From positions 1 through 36,018 of IMG/VR virus record IMGVR_UViG_3300001458_000059: 36,018 bases of DNA. One strand, given 5' to 3'. This DNA comes from a virus. Under the pieces are notes generated by a model. That model was not told the origin of the DNA, searched no databases, and was given only the letters and a program-made list of their open reading frames with translations. The position numbers and the translations under genes are program-made. This document shows positions 16,757 to 22,946 of this stretch, one piece after another (within the stretch, counting starts at the first letter, position 1; every line of letters begins with the position of its first letter).

Positions 16757-17107
16757 TTACAGGAGCGACTGTTGCGCCTCAGAATTGATTTCGTAATTCA
16801 CCCGGCGCAGCACTGCATAAACCCATACTTTGCTGACTTTGTACTTTGCCGCCAGCTCTGCGTGATTGTCGCCGGTAAAATCCTGGTAAATGGCGAGGTC
16901 ACGCTGACGCAAACGCATGCGTGCGCCTTTACCGAAATACAGCTGCTGCCCGGCCCAGGCTTCGGTCAGGGTGTCGATGATTTCCAGTGCCATGGTGTCG
17001 GCCTCTTCGTCATTCAGGCCTGCTCGGCGAGCTGCTGCAGATGCAGTGTCGAACAAATCGGTCAGCATCTCCGGGGCATCACGCATTAATTTACGGGCAG
17101 CGGTCAT
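16757..17107 (-). CDS. mor: Mor-family middle/late transcription activator, 116 aa
   Basis: A member of the Mor/C family, which binds dyad sites upstream of weak promoters and recruits RNA polymerase. The N-terminal dimerisation half includes RKLMRDAPEMLTDLFDTAS and DEEADTMALEIIDTLTEAWA. It is followed by the hallmark 'GGQQLYFGKG-RMRLRQRD'-like stretch (here AGQQLYFGKGARMRLRQRD) and a C-terminal helix-turn-helix with HAELAAKYKVSKVWVYAVLR. An AGGAGG ribosome site precedes the ATG by 5 bp. It is the last early/middle gene and adjoins the late control region, so it is the presumed switch from early to late expression. Length is close to Mu Mor (129). Confidence 0.93.
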   Translation of the reverse strand: MTAARKLMRDAPEMLTDLFDTASAAARRAGLNDEEADTMALEIIDTLTEAWAGQQLYFGKGARMRLRQRDLAIYQDFTGDNHAELAAKYKVSKVWVYAVLRRVNYEINSEAQQSLL

Positions 17108-17140
17108 AGTGGCCTCCTGTTAAGGTCGCCTGCTTTAAGG

Positions 17141-17569
17141 TCAGGAGTGAGATTGGTTTTGTACGCGCTTTTGCCACTGCTTAAGCGATTCAATTAACCG
17201 GATCAACGTGGCGTTACTGCAAAACTCCGGGGCTTCAAACTGGCCCCGCGTCTGACGACGAACGTAACTGCGCAATGCAGCATCGGATGCGTCGCGCAGA
17301 ATACCTGTTTCAGCCATATCGCCCCAAACAGCTTTTAATTTATCCAGCAGATCCGCCGGGGCTTTTTTTGTACTGGTTTTCGGCGGGCGGGTTTTAAACC
17401 CGCGCTGCTTCATAGCCTCAACCACTTTATGCAGATCCATCACGCCCATATCCGCAGACGAGGTTTTCCCCGTTGCGGATTTGAGCAAGGCCCGGTACGT
17501 GTCATCGTCCAGACCGAGTTGCTGTTTGCCGATATGGATTTGTGCAATCAGCTTCTGTCGGTTACTCAT
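17141..17569 (-). CDS. gemA: GemA / gp16-family regulatory protein (DUF1018), 142 aa
   Basis: The product starts MSNRQKLIAQIHIGKQQLGL and has the family signature DDDTYRALLKSATGKTSSAD, with VWGDMAETGILRDASDAALR and SYVRRQTRGQFEAPEFCSNA. GemA-type proteins occur just before mor in Mu-like phages. In Mu, GemA alters host gene expression by affecting DNA supercoiling. The protein is basic and helical and lacks a known catalytic motif. A GGAGG site precedes the ATG, which overlaps the stop of the DUF2786 gene by 4 bp. Confidence 0.92.
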   Translation of the reverse strand: MSNRQKLIAQIHIGKQQLGLDDDTYRALLKSATGKTSSADMGVMDLHKVVEAMKQRGFKTRPPKTSTKKAPADLLDKLKAVWGDMAETGILRDASDAALRSYVRRQTRGQFEAPEFCSNATLIRLIESLKQWQKRVQNQSHS

Positions 17570-18255
17570 AACGCCTCCAGTAGTTCGCGTTTTGTACCGG
17601 TCATTCCCCGGTTTAACTGGGCCTCTTTTCCTTTTCTGTAACCCTCATTCTGAGACTGCCAGTCGTTACCTTTGGCGCTATGTTCTTTCGGCTTCAATGC
17701 TTTCAATTCCGCGTGGTTCTTATTTTTATATTCCGCTATCAACGTCTTATGCTTTTCCGATACCGGACTTATAAAATCTGCAATGACTGAATACACGGCA
17801 ACCACCCACTGCTCAGCGAAAAGGTCGCCACGGCGGCTCTTTGTCGCTGGCTTGCAGCGTTTCTGCTTGCGTACATGCTCAGCCCGATCGCGGGTCAACT
17901 GACGACGCAGCACGTCGTATGCGTAGCTTGCAACCTCTGGTGCCTCCTCAATACCGATAAACTCAACCTCGGTTTCTTTTTGAAAAAATCCAGATCGAAA
18001 AATAGCTTCTACAGAAAAGGCTTCGCAGATGACTCCAACGAGCATGTGTTGCCACTTAGGTGGTTTCTGAGCGCGGCCCCCATTTACACGAGCAGACTTA
18101 ACACTGAGCAGGTCTATATCCTGTTCCGACAACTTATGCGCCGCCATTAACTTCTGAGCCTGACGCAACGCTGCTGCTGCCTCGTGCGGATTACTGCTTT
18201 TAGCGAGTGCCAGACACTTGCGGATCTTTTCAAGGATTTTGTTATTGTTGGTCAT
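17566..18255 (-). CDS. DUF2786-family early protein, 229 aa
   Basis: The N-terminal 40 residues match the DUF2786 pattern: ILEKIRKCLALAKSSNPHEA, then AAALRQAQKLMAAHKLSEQD. The middle (70-130) is a mixed alpha/beta region with EVEFIGIEEAPEVASYAYDV, and the C-terminal third is highly basic. DUF2786 proteins are frequent early genes of Mu-like phages upstream of gemA; their biochemical role is not established. The gene is packed tightly between a 61-aa gene (stop 1 bp away) and gemA (4-bp overlap), so it belongs to the same operon. Confidence 0.88.
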   Translation of the reverse strand: MTNNNKILEKIRKCLALAKSSNPHEAAAALRQAQKLMAAHKLSEQDIDLLSVKSARVNGGRAQKPPKWQHMLVGVICEAFSVEAIFRSGFFQKETEVEFIGIEEAPEVASYAYDVLRRQLTRDRAEHVRKQKRCKPATKSRRGDLFAEQWVVAVYSVIADFISPVSEKHKTLIAEYKNKNHAELKALKPKEHSAKGNDWQSQNEGYRKGKEAQLNRGMTGTKRELLEAL

Positions 18256-18256
18256 T

Positions 18257-18442
18257 TCAACAGTCCCATGCAGTCTCTGGAAGGCTAGGCAAATAAACTT
18301 CCCGATAATATTTTTTAGCCATTTTCATTCTTGAAATAATCGCTTCCCGGTAACAACTTTCTTCCGGCAACTGCTCTTTCAGCCATTCAATATCTTCATC
18401 TGTAATTTTGTCGTAATAATCTGCACTTATTGGGAATGACAT
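18257..18442 (-). CDS. Small acidic/tyrosine-rich early protein, 61 aa
   Basis: An unrecognised early gene. The product opens MSFPISADYYDKITDEDIEW, then has E-rich and K-rich helices and ends LPETAWDC. A run of G (AGGGGG) lies upstream of the ATG, and the stop is 1 nt before the DUF2786 start, so it is translated within the early operon. The sequence is fully soluble and helical with no known motif. Confidence 0.65.
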   Translation of the reverse strand: MSFPISADYYDKITDEDIEWLKEQLPEESCYREAIISRMKMAKKYYREVYLPSLPETAWDC

Positions 18443-18444
18443 AT

Positions 18445-18519
18445 TTATTTCCCCCTGTTAGAAAGGTATTTTTCAGCGTCTCGGATTTTGATCACATGGT
18501 AGCGATTCTCAAGTTCCAT
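18445..18519 (-). CDS. Very small early ORF, 24 aa
   Basis: This ORF exactly fills the gap between two early genes. Its ATG lies 1 nt after the stop of the 111-aa gene and its TAA lies 2 nt before the ATG of the 61-aa gene. A GGAG site sits 6-7 nt upstream. The peptide (begins MELENRYHVI, ends YLSNRGK) is charged and could be a real micro-protein or a coupling leader that carries ribosomes to the next gene. Confidence 0.45.
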   Translation of the reverse strand: MELENRYHVIKIRDAEKYLSNRGK

Positions 18520-18520
18520 A

Positions 18521-18856
18521 TCAGTCTCCATAAAACTCACTCAGATTGACGAGCCCGAATTTCCCTGGTCGGCGGCAATCACCGTCCGGCCCACTCATTT
18601 CGACCAGGAACCAGCCTTTTGGTAAATCACAGCGGCTGGATTTCTTGTCGATACATTGCTCCGCTTCGTGAATCAGCCAATCGTCCTCTTCTTCCGGGTA
18701 ATTCTTGCGGTAGGAATCAACGGCATTAATAACCGCTGCACCCATTTCGGCTGAATCGGTAACGTGATTGATAACGATGGATGCATACACGATGGTGTAG
18801 GTATCCGGCAGACCAAGCTGTTTTGCCGCTGATAATTCTGCTGCTTTCTTAAACAT
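18521..18856 (-). CDS. Early protein of unknown function, 111 aa
   Basis: A soluble early-operon protein (begins MFKKAAELSAAKQLGLPDTY). Two predicted helices are followed by a cysteine-containing region (EQCIDKKSSRCDLPKGWF and GPDGDCRRPGKFG) that could bind metal or be a compact beta hairpin. No family was recognised. A GAGGTC ribosome site precedes the ATG. It lies 7 bp from the upstream gene and belongs to the cluster of small genes between B and gemA. Confidence 0.7.
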   Translation of the reverse strand: MFKKAAELSAAKQLGLPDTYTIVYASIVINHVTDSAEMGAAVINAVDSYRKNYPEEEDDWLIHEAEQCIDKKSSRCDLPKGWFLVEMSGPDGDCRRPGKFGLVNLSEFYGD

Positions 18857-18863
18857 GCTGACC

Positions 18864-19142
18864 TCACACTGCTGTAAAGCCGCCGCAGCGGCGGAAGAAG
18901 TCCATAAACATAATCAGACCGCTGATCTCTTTTCCGGTCTGAAACCAGCCCTGTGGCGGTGTCCAAAGCTCCAGGGCTTTGGCACAGGCTTCAGCCTGTT
19001 CTTTACTGGCCTCCAGATCGTTAGCGCTTATTGTCATGCCCAGGATCTGTTTCAGCGGGCCTTTGTGCAGTTCGTAAAAAGTGCCGTTCGCCACGTTAAT
19101 GTCCGGCACGTTAGGATTATTGGCTATCAGTTGGACGCTCAT
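18864..19142 (-). CDS. Early protein of unknown function, 92 aa
   Basis: The product starts MSVQLIANNPNVPDINVANG. A strong GGGAGG ribosome site lies 5-6 bp upstream and decides the start, even though this makes the gene overlap the 3' end of the DUF3164 gene by 26 bp. The C-terminal half (KALELWTPPQGWFQTGKEIS, then GLIMFMDFFRRCGGF) is hydrophobic with aromatic residues, but too short and charged for a clear membrane helix. No family was recognised. Confidence 0.68.
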   Translation of the reverse strand: MSVQLIANNPNVPDINVANGTFYELHKGPLKQILGMTISANDLEASKEQAEACAKALELWTPPQGWFQTGKEISGLIMFMDFFRRCGGFTAV

Positions 19143-19764
19143 ATCCGCCTCCCACGTCGGTGATATTGAGTGGAATAATCCGGTAGGCTTCGCTGTCGTT
19201 TACTCGCTCGTATACACGGATGTAAACGGTCGCGCCATCGACCATGATGGAGTTTTTCAGCGCCTCACACGCCTTAATCCAGTCAGGATGTTGGATGTCA
19301 TAACTCAGCAGGCGTAGTAACTCTGCGGTGCGGAGTTTATCCCCCCGAGACGACCGGAACGTCGCATTGATCAATACTCGGATATCGTTTTCTGCCGATG
19401 CAGAAATGGCTTCGAGATATTTATCGAACAGGCTCTCTGCCGCTTTCATCTCAATATTGAACGTCATCCGGTCAGCGAAGGTGCGCTGGACTTTATATCG
19501 GCCATCGTAGCTGTAAAGCGTGATATTGCCTTTATCGCCGCCCAGGCTTGCGCCGTATTTTTCACCCGCGATTTTGATCAGTTCACGAATATCGTCGAGC
19601 GCCAGGCGTTTGAATTTCGTCAGCGACATACTTAATTCACGAGCCTGCTGAGCGAGAGCTGTTACCGACTGGTCGACGATCTTATCGATGTCTTTAACGT
19701 TCTCTTCACGCACCAGGTCGCCCCGGCTGTTTTGCATGTAGCCTTCAGGGATCTGATTGGTCAT
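19117..19764 (-). CDS. DUF3164-family early protein, 215 aa
   Basis: The sequence follows the DUF3164 pattern found in Mu-like phages: an N-terminal 'IPEGYMQNSRGDLVREENVK', a helical middle, the conserved GASLGGDKGNITLYSYDGRY with KVQRTFADRMTF, and a C-terminal 'LRLLSYDIQHPDWIKACEAL' with 'TVYIRVYER'. The function of the family is not established. Its conserved position near the transposition and regulatory genes suggests a role in early phage DNA metabolism or host takeover. The start overlaps the upstream zinc-ribbon gene by 4 bp. Confidence 0.88.
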   Translation of the reverse strand: MTNQIPEGYMQNSRGDLVREENVKDIDKIVDQSVTALAQQARELSMSLTKFKRLALDDIRELIKIAGEKYGASLGGDKGNITLYSYDGRYKVQRTFADRMTFNIEMKAAESLFDKYLEAISASAENDIRVLINATFRSSRGDKLRTAELLRLLSYDIQHPDWIKACEALKNSIMVDGATVYIRVYERVNDSEAYRIIPLNITDVGGGYERPTDSQ

Positions 19765-20087
19765 GACTTTTTTTCCCGTTTCAAATTGAAATATTCATCG
19801 TGTCCGCATTTCGGGCAGACTGATACCGACCAGCCGCATTCCTGCATTTTGTCGATACGATCCGCCGTCATGTGTTTCTTTCTGCATTTACAACATTGCA
19901 GCTCGTACTTTGCATTCTCTTCCTCTTTCTGCAGTCGCTTGATGCGGCTGGCGAGGCGCGTCATTACCGTCGGCTGACATCCGGGCACTTGCATTGCATC
20001 CAGGCACTGCTGGACGTCGAATTTTTTCATCGCGTCAAGACGATCGGTAACGGATACCGAGCCGCTGGCTTTAAATGGATCAGACAT
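19761..20087 (-). CDS. Zinc-ribbon early protein, 108 aa
   Basis: After a helical, basic N-terminal half (RLASRIKRLQKEEENAKYEL) come two CxxC-type knuckles, C65/C66-x-x-C68 (QCCKCRKKH) and C91-x-x-C94 (VCPKCGHDEYF), about 22 residues apart with a further C84. This is the layout of a single zinc ribbon, likely binding nucleic acid or protein. It lies in the early operon, overlapping the downstream DUF3164 gene (4 bp) and the upstream 77-aa gene (8 bp). A specific family is not recognised. Confidence 0.75.
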   Translation of the reverse strand: MSDPFKASGSVSVTDRLDAMKKFDVQQCLDAMQVPGCQPTVMTRLASRIKRLQKEEENAKYELQCCKCRKKHMTADRIDKMQECGWSVSVCPKCGHDEYFNLKREKKS

Positions 20088-20313
20088 TTTTCGTCTCCTT
20101 TATCGCTTCAATTTCATAGTTCAGAACACGCCAGCCGCGATCAGGGGCTGCCGGATTAAGGATCAGAGGTTGCGCACCAACCTCTATGCGATCGACTTTA
20201 AATCCTGTCCAGATCCGGCGCTGAAATGGGCGGCTGTCGATCACTTCGTTGTCGTCGTTAAGATCCCATTCCAGAAAGTCCTGGCCCTGGTCTTCAAAAA
20301 AGATTGTTTTCAC
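20080..20313 (-). CDS. Small conserved early phage protein, 77 aa (GTG start)
   Basis: The frame is open to an ATG at 20358, but the GTG at 20313 is the better start. It overlaps the stop of the upstream 56-aa gene as GTGA and has a GAGG site 6-7 nt upstream, and the protein then begins MKTIFFEDQGQDFLEWDLND. This opening (hydrophobic strand, D/H-G-Q-D-F-L-E-W-D) resembles short early proteins of other transposable phages. The rest, DSRPFQRRIWTGFKV and VGAQPLIL, is beta-rich. Function unknown. Confidence 0.75.
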   Translation of the reverse strand: MKTIFFEDQGQDFLEWDLNDDNEVIDSRPFQRRIWTGFKVDRIEVGAQPLILNPAAPDRGWRVLNYEIEAIKETKNV

Positions 20314-20480
20314 TTTCCACCTCGCGTACTGCGCACGTCGGTTAAATATTGGTGGCATATCCGGGTGTTGTATTTGCCAACACTGATACGGTTATGGCAC
20401 GCCTTCGGCTTGGTCTTTTGTTCAATTCTTACTGGCCCACAATGCGGGCATTTAGCGATCCAGATATTGGTGTTATTCAC
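20310..20480 (-). CDS. Small zinc-finger-like early protein, 56 aa (GTG start)
   Basis: This GTG-started gene has an AGGGGG ribosome site 5-6 nt upstream. It encodes MNNTNIWIAKCPHCGPVRIE near its start, with further cysteine/histidine pairs at C28-H29 and C42-H43. Two of four ligands form a CPHCG knuckle, so a small zinc-binding fold is likely. The stop overlaps the GTG of the next gene (GTGA), which supports both starts. Confidence 0.68.
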   Translation of the reverse strand: MNNTNIWIAKCPHCGPVRIEQKTKPKACHNRISVGKYNTRICHQYLTDVRSTRGGK

Positions 20481-20520
20481 GGTGGCCCCCTGACTCTTTT
20501 TGCCTGATTAAATTGCTCGT

Positions 20521-20544
20521 CTAATAGCGTGACTAATAGCGTGA
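20521..20544. repeat. Tandem 12-bp repeat (CTAATAGCGTGA x2)
   Basis: CTAATAGCGTGA occurs twice head to tail, directly abutting the stop codon of the 240-aa membrane protein gene. Together with the start of a third, broken copy (CTACGC) it may be slippage debris or a protein-binding site. Its significance is uncertain. Confidence 0.6.
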
Positions 20545-21267
20545 CTACGCCGCCGCACGCAGGCGGGTTTTGGCGGCATTGAGCTTTGCTGGTTTTTCTG
20601 AATAGCGTCGGGATTTAGGGTGGGAGTCAGCGCCACTTCCTGCGGCGCTAACGTCCCCAGCGGCGGGTGCTGCTGTGTTCGGTTTTGAGTGACTAAACAG
20701 GGTGCGGGTCGTCAGTACGACCAGGCATTGCAAAATGCACAGTGCGAGCATTTGCATGGCCAGCGGCAGGTACAGGCTAAGTGCCGCCGGAGCTGCTGTT
20801 ACTGATTCATTCTGCAGGCGAGCCAGATTTTCACGGGCCTGTGTCAGTTGTTGCTGGGTATTGGCAATTAATTCATACCAGCCCGCACGGGTCTGGCTGT
20901 TGGCGTTGTACATGGCCAGCGACGCCTCCAGTGAGGCAATGCGTTCACGGGCAGCCTGTGTACGCTGCGGCAAGGTTGTGGCGGCTTGTTCTGCTGAGCG
21001 TTGCTGATCTAATACCGGCTCTGCCAGGTCGTACAGCGGTGCGATTAACGCCAGTGCTGTTGCGAATACTGCAATGCCGTTGCGTAAGCCGTTTTTGGCC
21101 GACCACAGCCAGATTGCACCCGCCTCAATCACCAGACTCCACAGCCAGCCGGTGGTCTGGTCGTACTGCATCCACCAGTTCATGGCGTGGTTTTGCAGCA
21201 ACACTACCGCCCCAATCAATAACACCAGTGCCGGCCCATTTTTAAAAAGCGCTTTAATCAGTGGCAT
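20545..21267 (-). CDS. Early multi-spanning membrane protein, 240 aa
   Basis: The preferred ATG at 21267 has a GGAGG site 7 nt upstream; a longer frame reaches 21303 without one. Predicted helices are ALVLLIGAVVLLQNHAMNWW, WLWSLVIEAGAIWLWSA and GIAVFATALALIAPLYDLA. A 75-residue Q/A/E-rich coiled coil follows, then a fourth helix SLYLPLAMQMLALCILQCLV and a basic, Ala/Ser-rich cytoplasmic tail. The plan (membrane hairpins, coiled coil, cytoplasmic tail) suggests an inner-membrane effector such as superinfection exclusion or host interference. No family was recognised. It is rare to find a membrane protein among the transposition-linked genes. Confidence 0.72.
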   Translation of the reverse strand: MPLIKALFKNGPALVLLIGAVVLLQNHAMNWWMQYDQTTGWLWSLVIEAGAIWLWSAKNGLRNGIAVFATALALIAPLYDLAEPVLDQQRSAEQAATTLPQRTQAARERIASLEASLAMYNANSQTRAGWYELIANTQQQLTQARENLARLQNESVTAAPAALSLYLPLAMQMLALCILQCLVVLTTRTLFSHSKPNTAAPAAGDVSAAGSGADSHPKSRRYSEKPAKLNAAKTRLRAAA

Positions 21268-21521
21268 AGGGTTTCCTCCCATTGCAGCACGCAGGTTTCC
21301 CACATGGCGCGAACCTGTTTTTTACCGGCGGCAGACATTGTGGCAATGACCCGCACGCCCGGTACGCCGCTGGCGTTATCGGTTTCGAGCGTGGCGGATT
21401 GTTCGGCAATGCTGATGGCGTGAACGGCTACGTCATGAGCCATCAGCACGGCCAGAGCATCGGATGCCTGGGCGACACCGCAGGCGACACGGTAGTTTGC
21501 ATGGCGGGCTGCTTTACTCAC
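21258..21521 (-). CDS. Early protein of unknown function, 87 aa (GTG start)
   Basis: The GTG at 21521 overlaps the preceding stop (GTGA) and has a GGAGG site 7 nt upstream, so it is preferred to the upstream in-frame start at 21536. The product (begins MSKAARHANYRVACGVAQAS) is alanine/valine-rich, mixed helix and strand, and soluble. It overlaps the downstream membrane protein gene by 10 bp. No motif or family was recognised. Confidence 0.65.
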   Translation of the reverse strand: MSKAARHANYRVACGVAQASDALAVLMAHDVAVHAISIAEQSATLETDNASGVPGVRVIATMSAAGKKQVRAMWETCVLQWEETLCH

Positions 21522-21775
21522 GGACGAACCTCCCACTCTATGCGGCAGTCTTTCAGGCGAGCCTGCATGCGGCTGATAACGCCTGTGGCTGATCCTCTCC
21601 GGCTGAACAGGGCACCCTTCAGGCTATTAACTGCCGTACAGGGTTGAACCGTAATTACAGGGCGAACACGGTTAATGTCGATTTCAATAACTGCGATATT
21701 CATCTTCGAAAGCGCACCGATTGCCGCTGCGACCGCCAACAGGCGGTCGGCATAAATGGTATTGATCCGGGCCAT
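21518..21775 (-). CDS. Early protein of unknown function, 85 aa
   Basis: This gene lies directly after B, with one base between the stop of B and its ATG. The protein (begins MARINTIYADRLLAVAAAIG) has an Ala-rich N-terminal helix, two strands (MNIAVIEIDI and VRPVITVQPC) and a basic C-terminal helix ending EWEVRP. No known family was recognised. Its tight coupling to B suggests co-expression during transposition. Confidence 0.65.
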   Translation of the reverse strand: MARINTIYADRLLAVAAAIGALSKMNIAVIEIDINRVRPVITVQPCTAVNSLKGALFSRRGSATGVISRMQARLKDCRIEWEVRP

Positions 21776-21776
21776 A

Positions 21777-22946
21777 TCACACCGCCTTAATTACGTCGGA
21801 AGTAACACGCGGCGCGCCGATATCGGCGGCCATATTCATGGCGGCAATCAACTGGTTACCGATCGCCAGCGGATACAGCAGGCTGATGGCACGGCTGGCT
21901 TTATCGCGTGCTGGTACGGTCAGTTTTGCGCGCAAGGCATCGATAGCGGCAGGCTCAATAATGTCGCTCAGCTGCTTGCCCGCCGCTTGCAGACGATGCT
22001 GCAGATAGCCTTCCAGGTGGTTGTCCATCGGGTCGAGGGTAATCAGCTCAATGCGCTGCACCACTTCGCGGACTTCGCTGCGGTTTTCGGCCAGCTTCTG
22101 GGCCAACTCTGTCTGGCCGATCAGCACAATGCTGAGCAGGCGGTTAAAGCCGTCCTCTAATTCATAAAAGCGTTTCAGATGCTTCAGGGTTGGAATGCTC
22201 AGGCCATGCGCTTCTTCGATGATCAGTACATGGCGATTACCGGCGCGGCGTGACTCTCGCAACACCCGGTGCAGTTGGGCATAGCGGGCTTCGGCGGTCT
22301 GGCAGATGCGGGCTTGTGGATCGACGGTGCGAATAATGGCTGCGGCAATGTCGGTGGCCTTCAGGGTTTTGCCTTTGTTGTCATTGTCTTCAAGCCCCAG
22401 CACATAGGGTTCAATAACGATGATGGGCAGGCTTTCACGGTTGATACGATCCAGCAGGTCACGGCGCAGTGTGCTTTTACCCGCGCCGGATTCACCGCAC
22501 ACGGCGATGAAGCGCTCGCTGTTAATGGTTTGTGCCAGGGCGGCACGCACGTAGCGCACGTCTGGGGTGTCGTATACCTGGGCAGCGTCGGTCAGCTCAC
22601 CGAATGGGTCGGCAAATAACTGAAAGTGCTTTTTAGTGAGTGGATACAAAGGTTGTTTACGCAGTAACATATCGTTCTCCTTGGGTGATTCCGCGCTTCC
22701 TTTTTCGTTGTGGGGCGCTTTGTCGTTGGTGGCAGGGTCAAACAGGGATGCCAGCGTTGGCGCGCTGGCACCTCTTTCCTGCAGCAGCCTGGTAATACGC
22801 TGCTGCAGCTCTTTCTTGTCACGGCTGGCTGGCCAGTGTCCGTGGTTACAGATAACGCTCATGGCGGAGCGGCCAATGCCCACATGGGCGGCCAGCTCTT
22901 GCCGGGTAATGTTTAACGCTTCAAGAGCGGCGTTCAGCTTCAGCAT
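21777..22946 (-). CDS. B: Transposition target/ATPase protein B (AAA+), 389 aa
   Basis: The MuB partner of the transposase: an AAA+ ATPase that binds target DNA, activates transposase and gives target immunity. The N-terminal helix-turn-helix (RQELAAHVGIGRSAMSVICN, 15-34) is the MuB DNA-binding domain. The P-loop is GESGAGKST (151-159) and Walker B is HVLIIEEAH (239-247). A sensor-like VLIGQTELA follows, and the C-terminal helical region is of the type that contacts MuA. An AAAGGAGG site sits 6 nt before the ATG. The gene overlaps the end of A by 7 bp. The 389-aa length is larger than Mu B (312) and near the length of homologues in siphovirus Mu-like phages. Confidence 0.95.
   Translation of the reverse strand: MLKLNAALEALNITRQELAAHVGIGRSAMSVICNHGHWPASRDKKELQQRITRLLQERGASAPTLASLFDPATNDKAPHNEKGSAESPKENDMLLRKQPLYPLTKKHFQLFADPFGELTDAAQVYDTPDVRYVRAALAQTINSERFIAVCGESGAGKSTLRRDLLDRINRESLPIIVIEPYVLGLEDNDNKGKTLKATDIAAAIIRTVDPQARICQTAEARYAQLHRVLRESRRAGNRHVLIIEEAHGLSIPTLKHLKRFYELEDGFNRLLSIVLIGQTELAQKLAENRSEVREVVQRIELITLDPMDNHLEGYLQHRLQAAGKQLSDIIEPAAIDALRAKLTVPARDKASRAISLLYPLAIGNQLIAAMNMAADIGAPRVTSDVIKAV

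Noticed and set aside
20080-20358. ATG start at 20358 for the 77-aa early gene
   Set aside because: The GTG at 20313 has the ribosome site and the GTGA overlap; the extra 15 residues duplicate DNA used by the zinc-finger gene.
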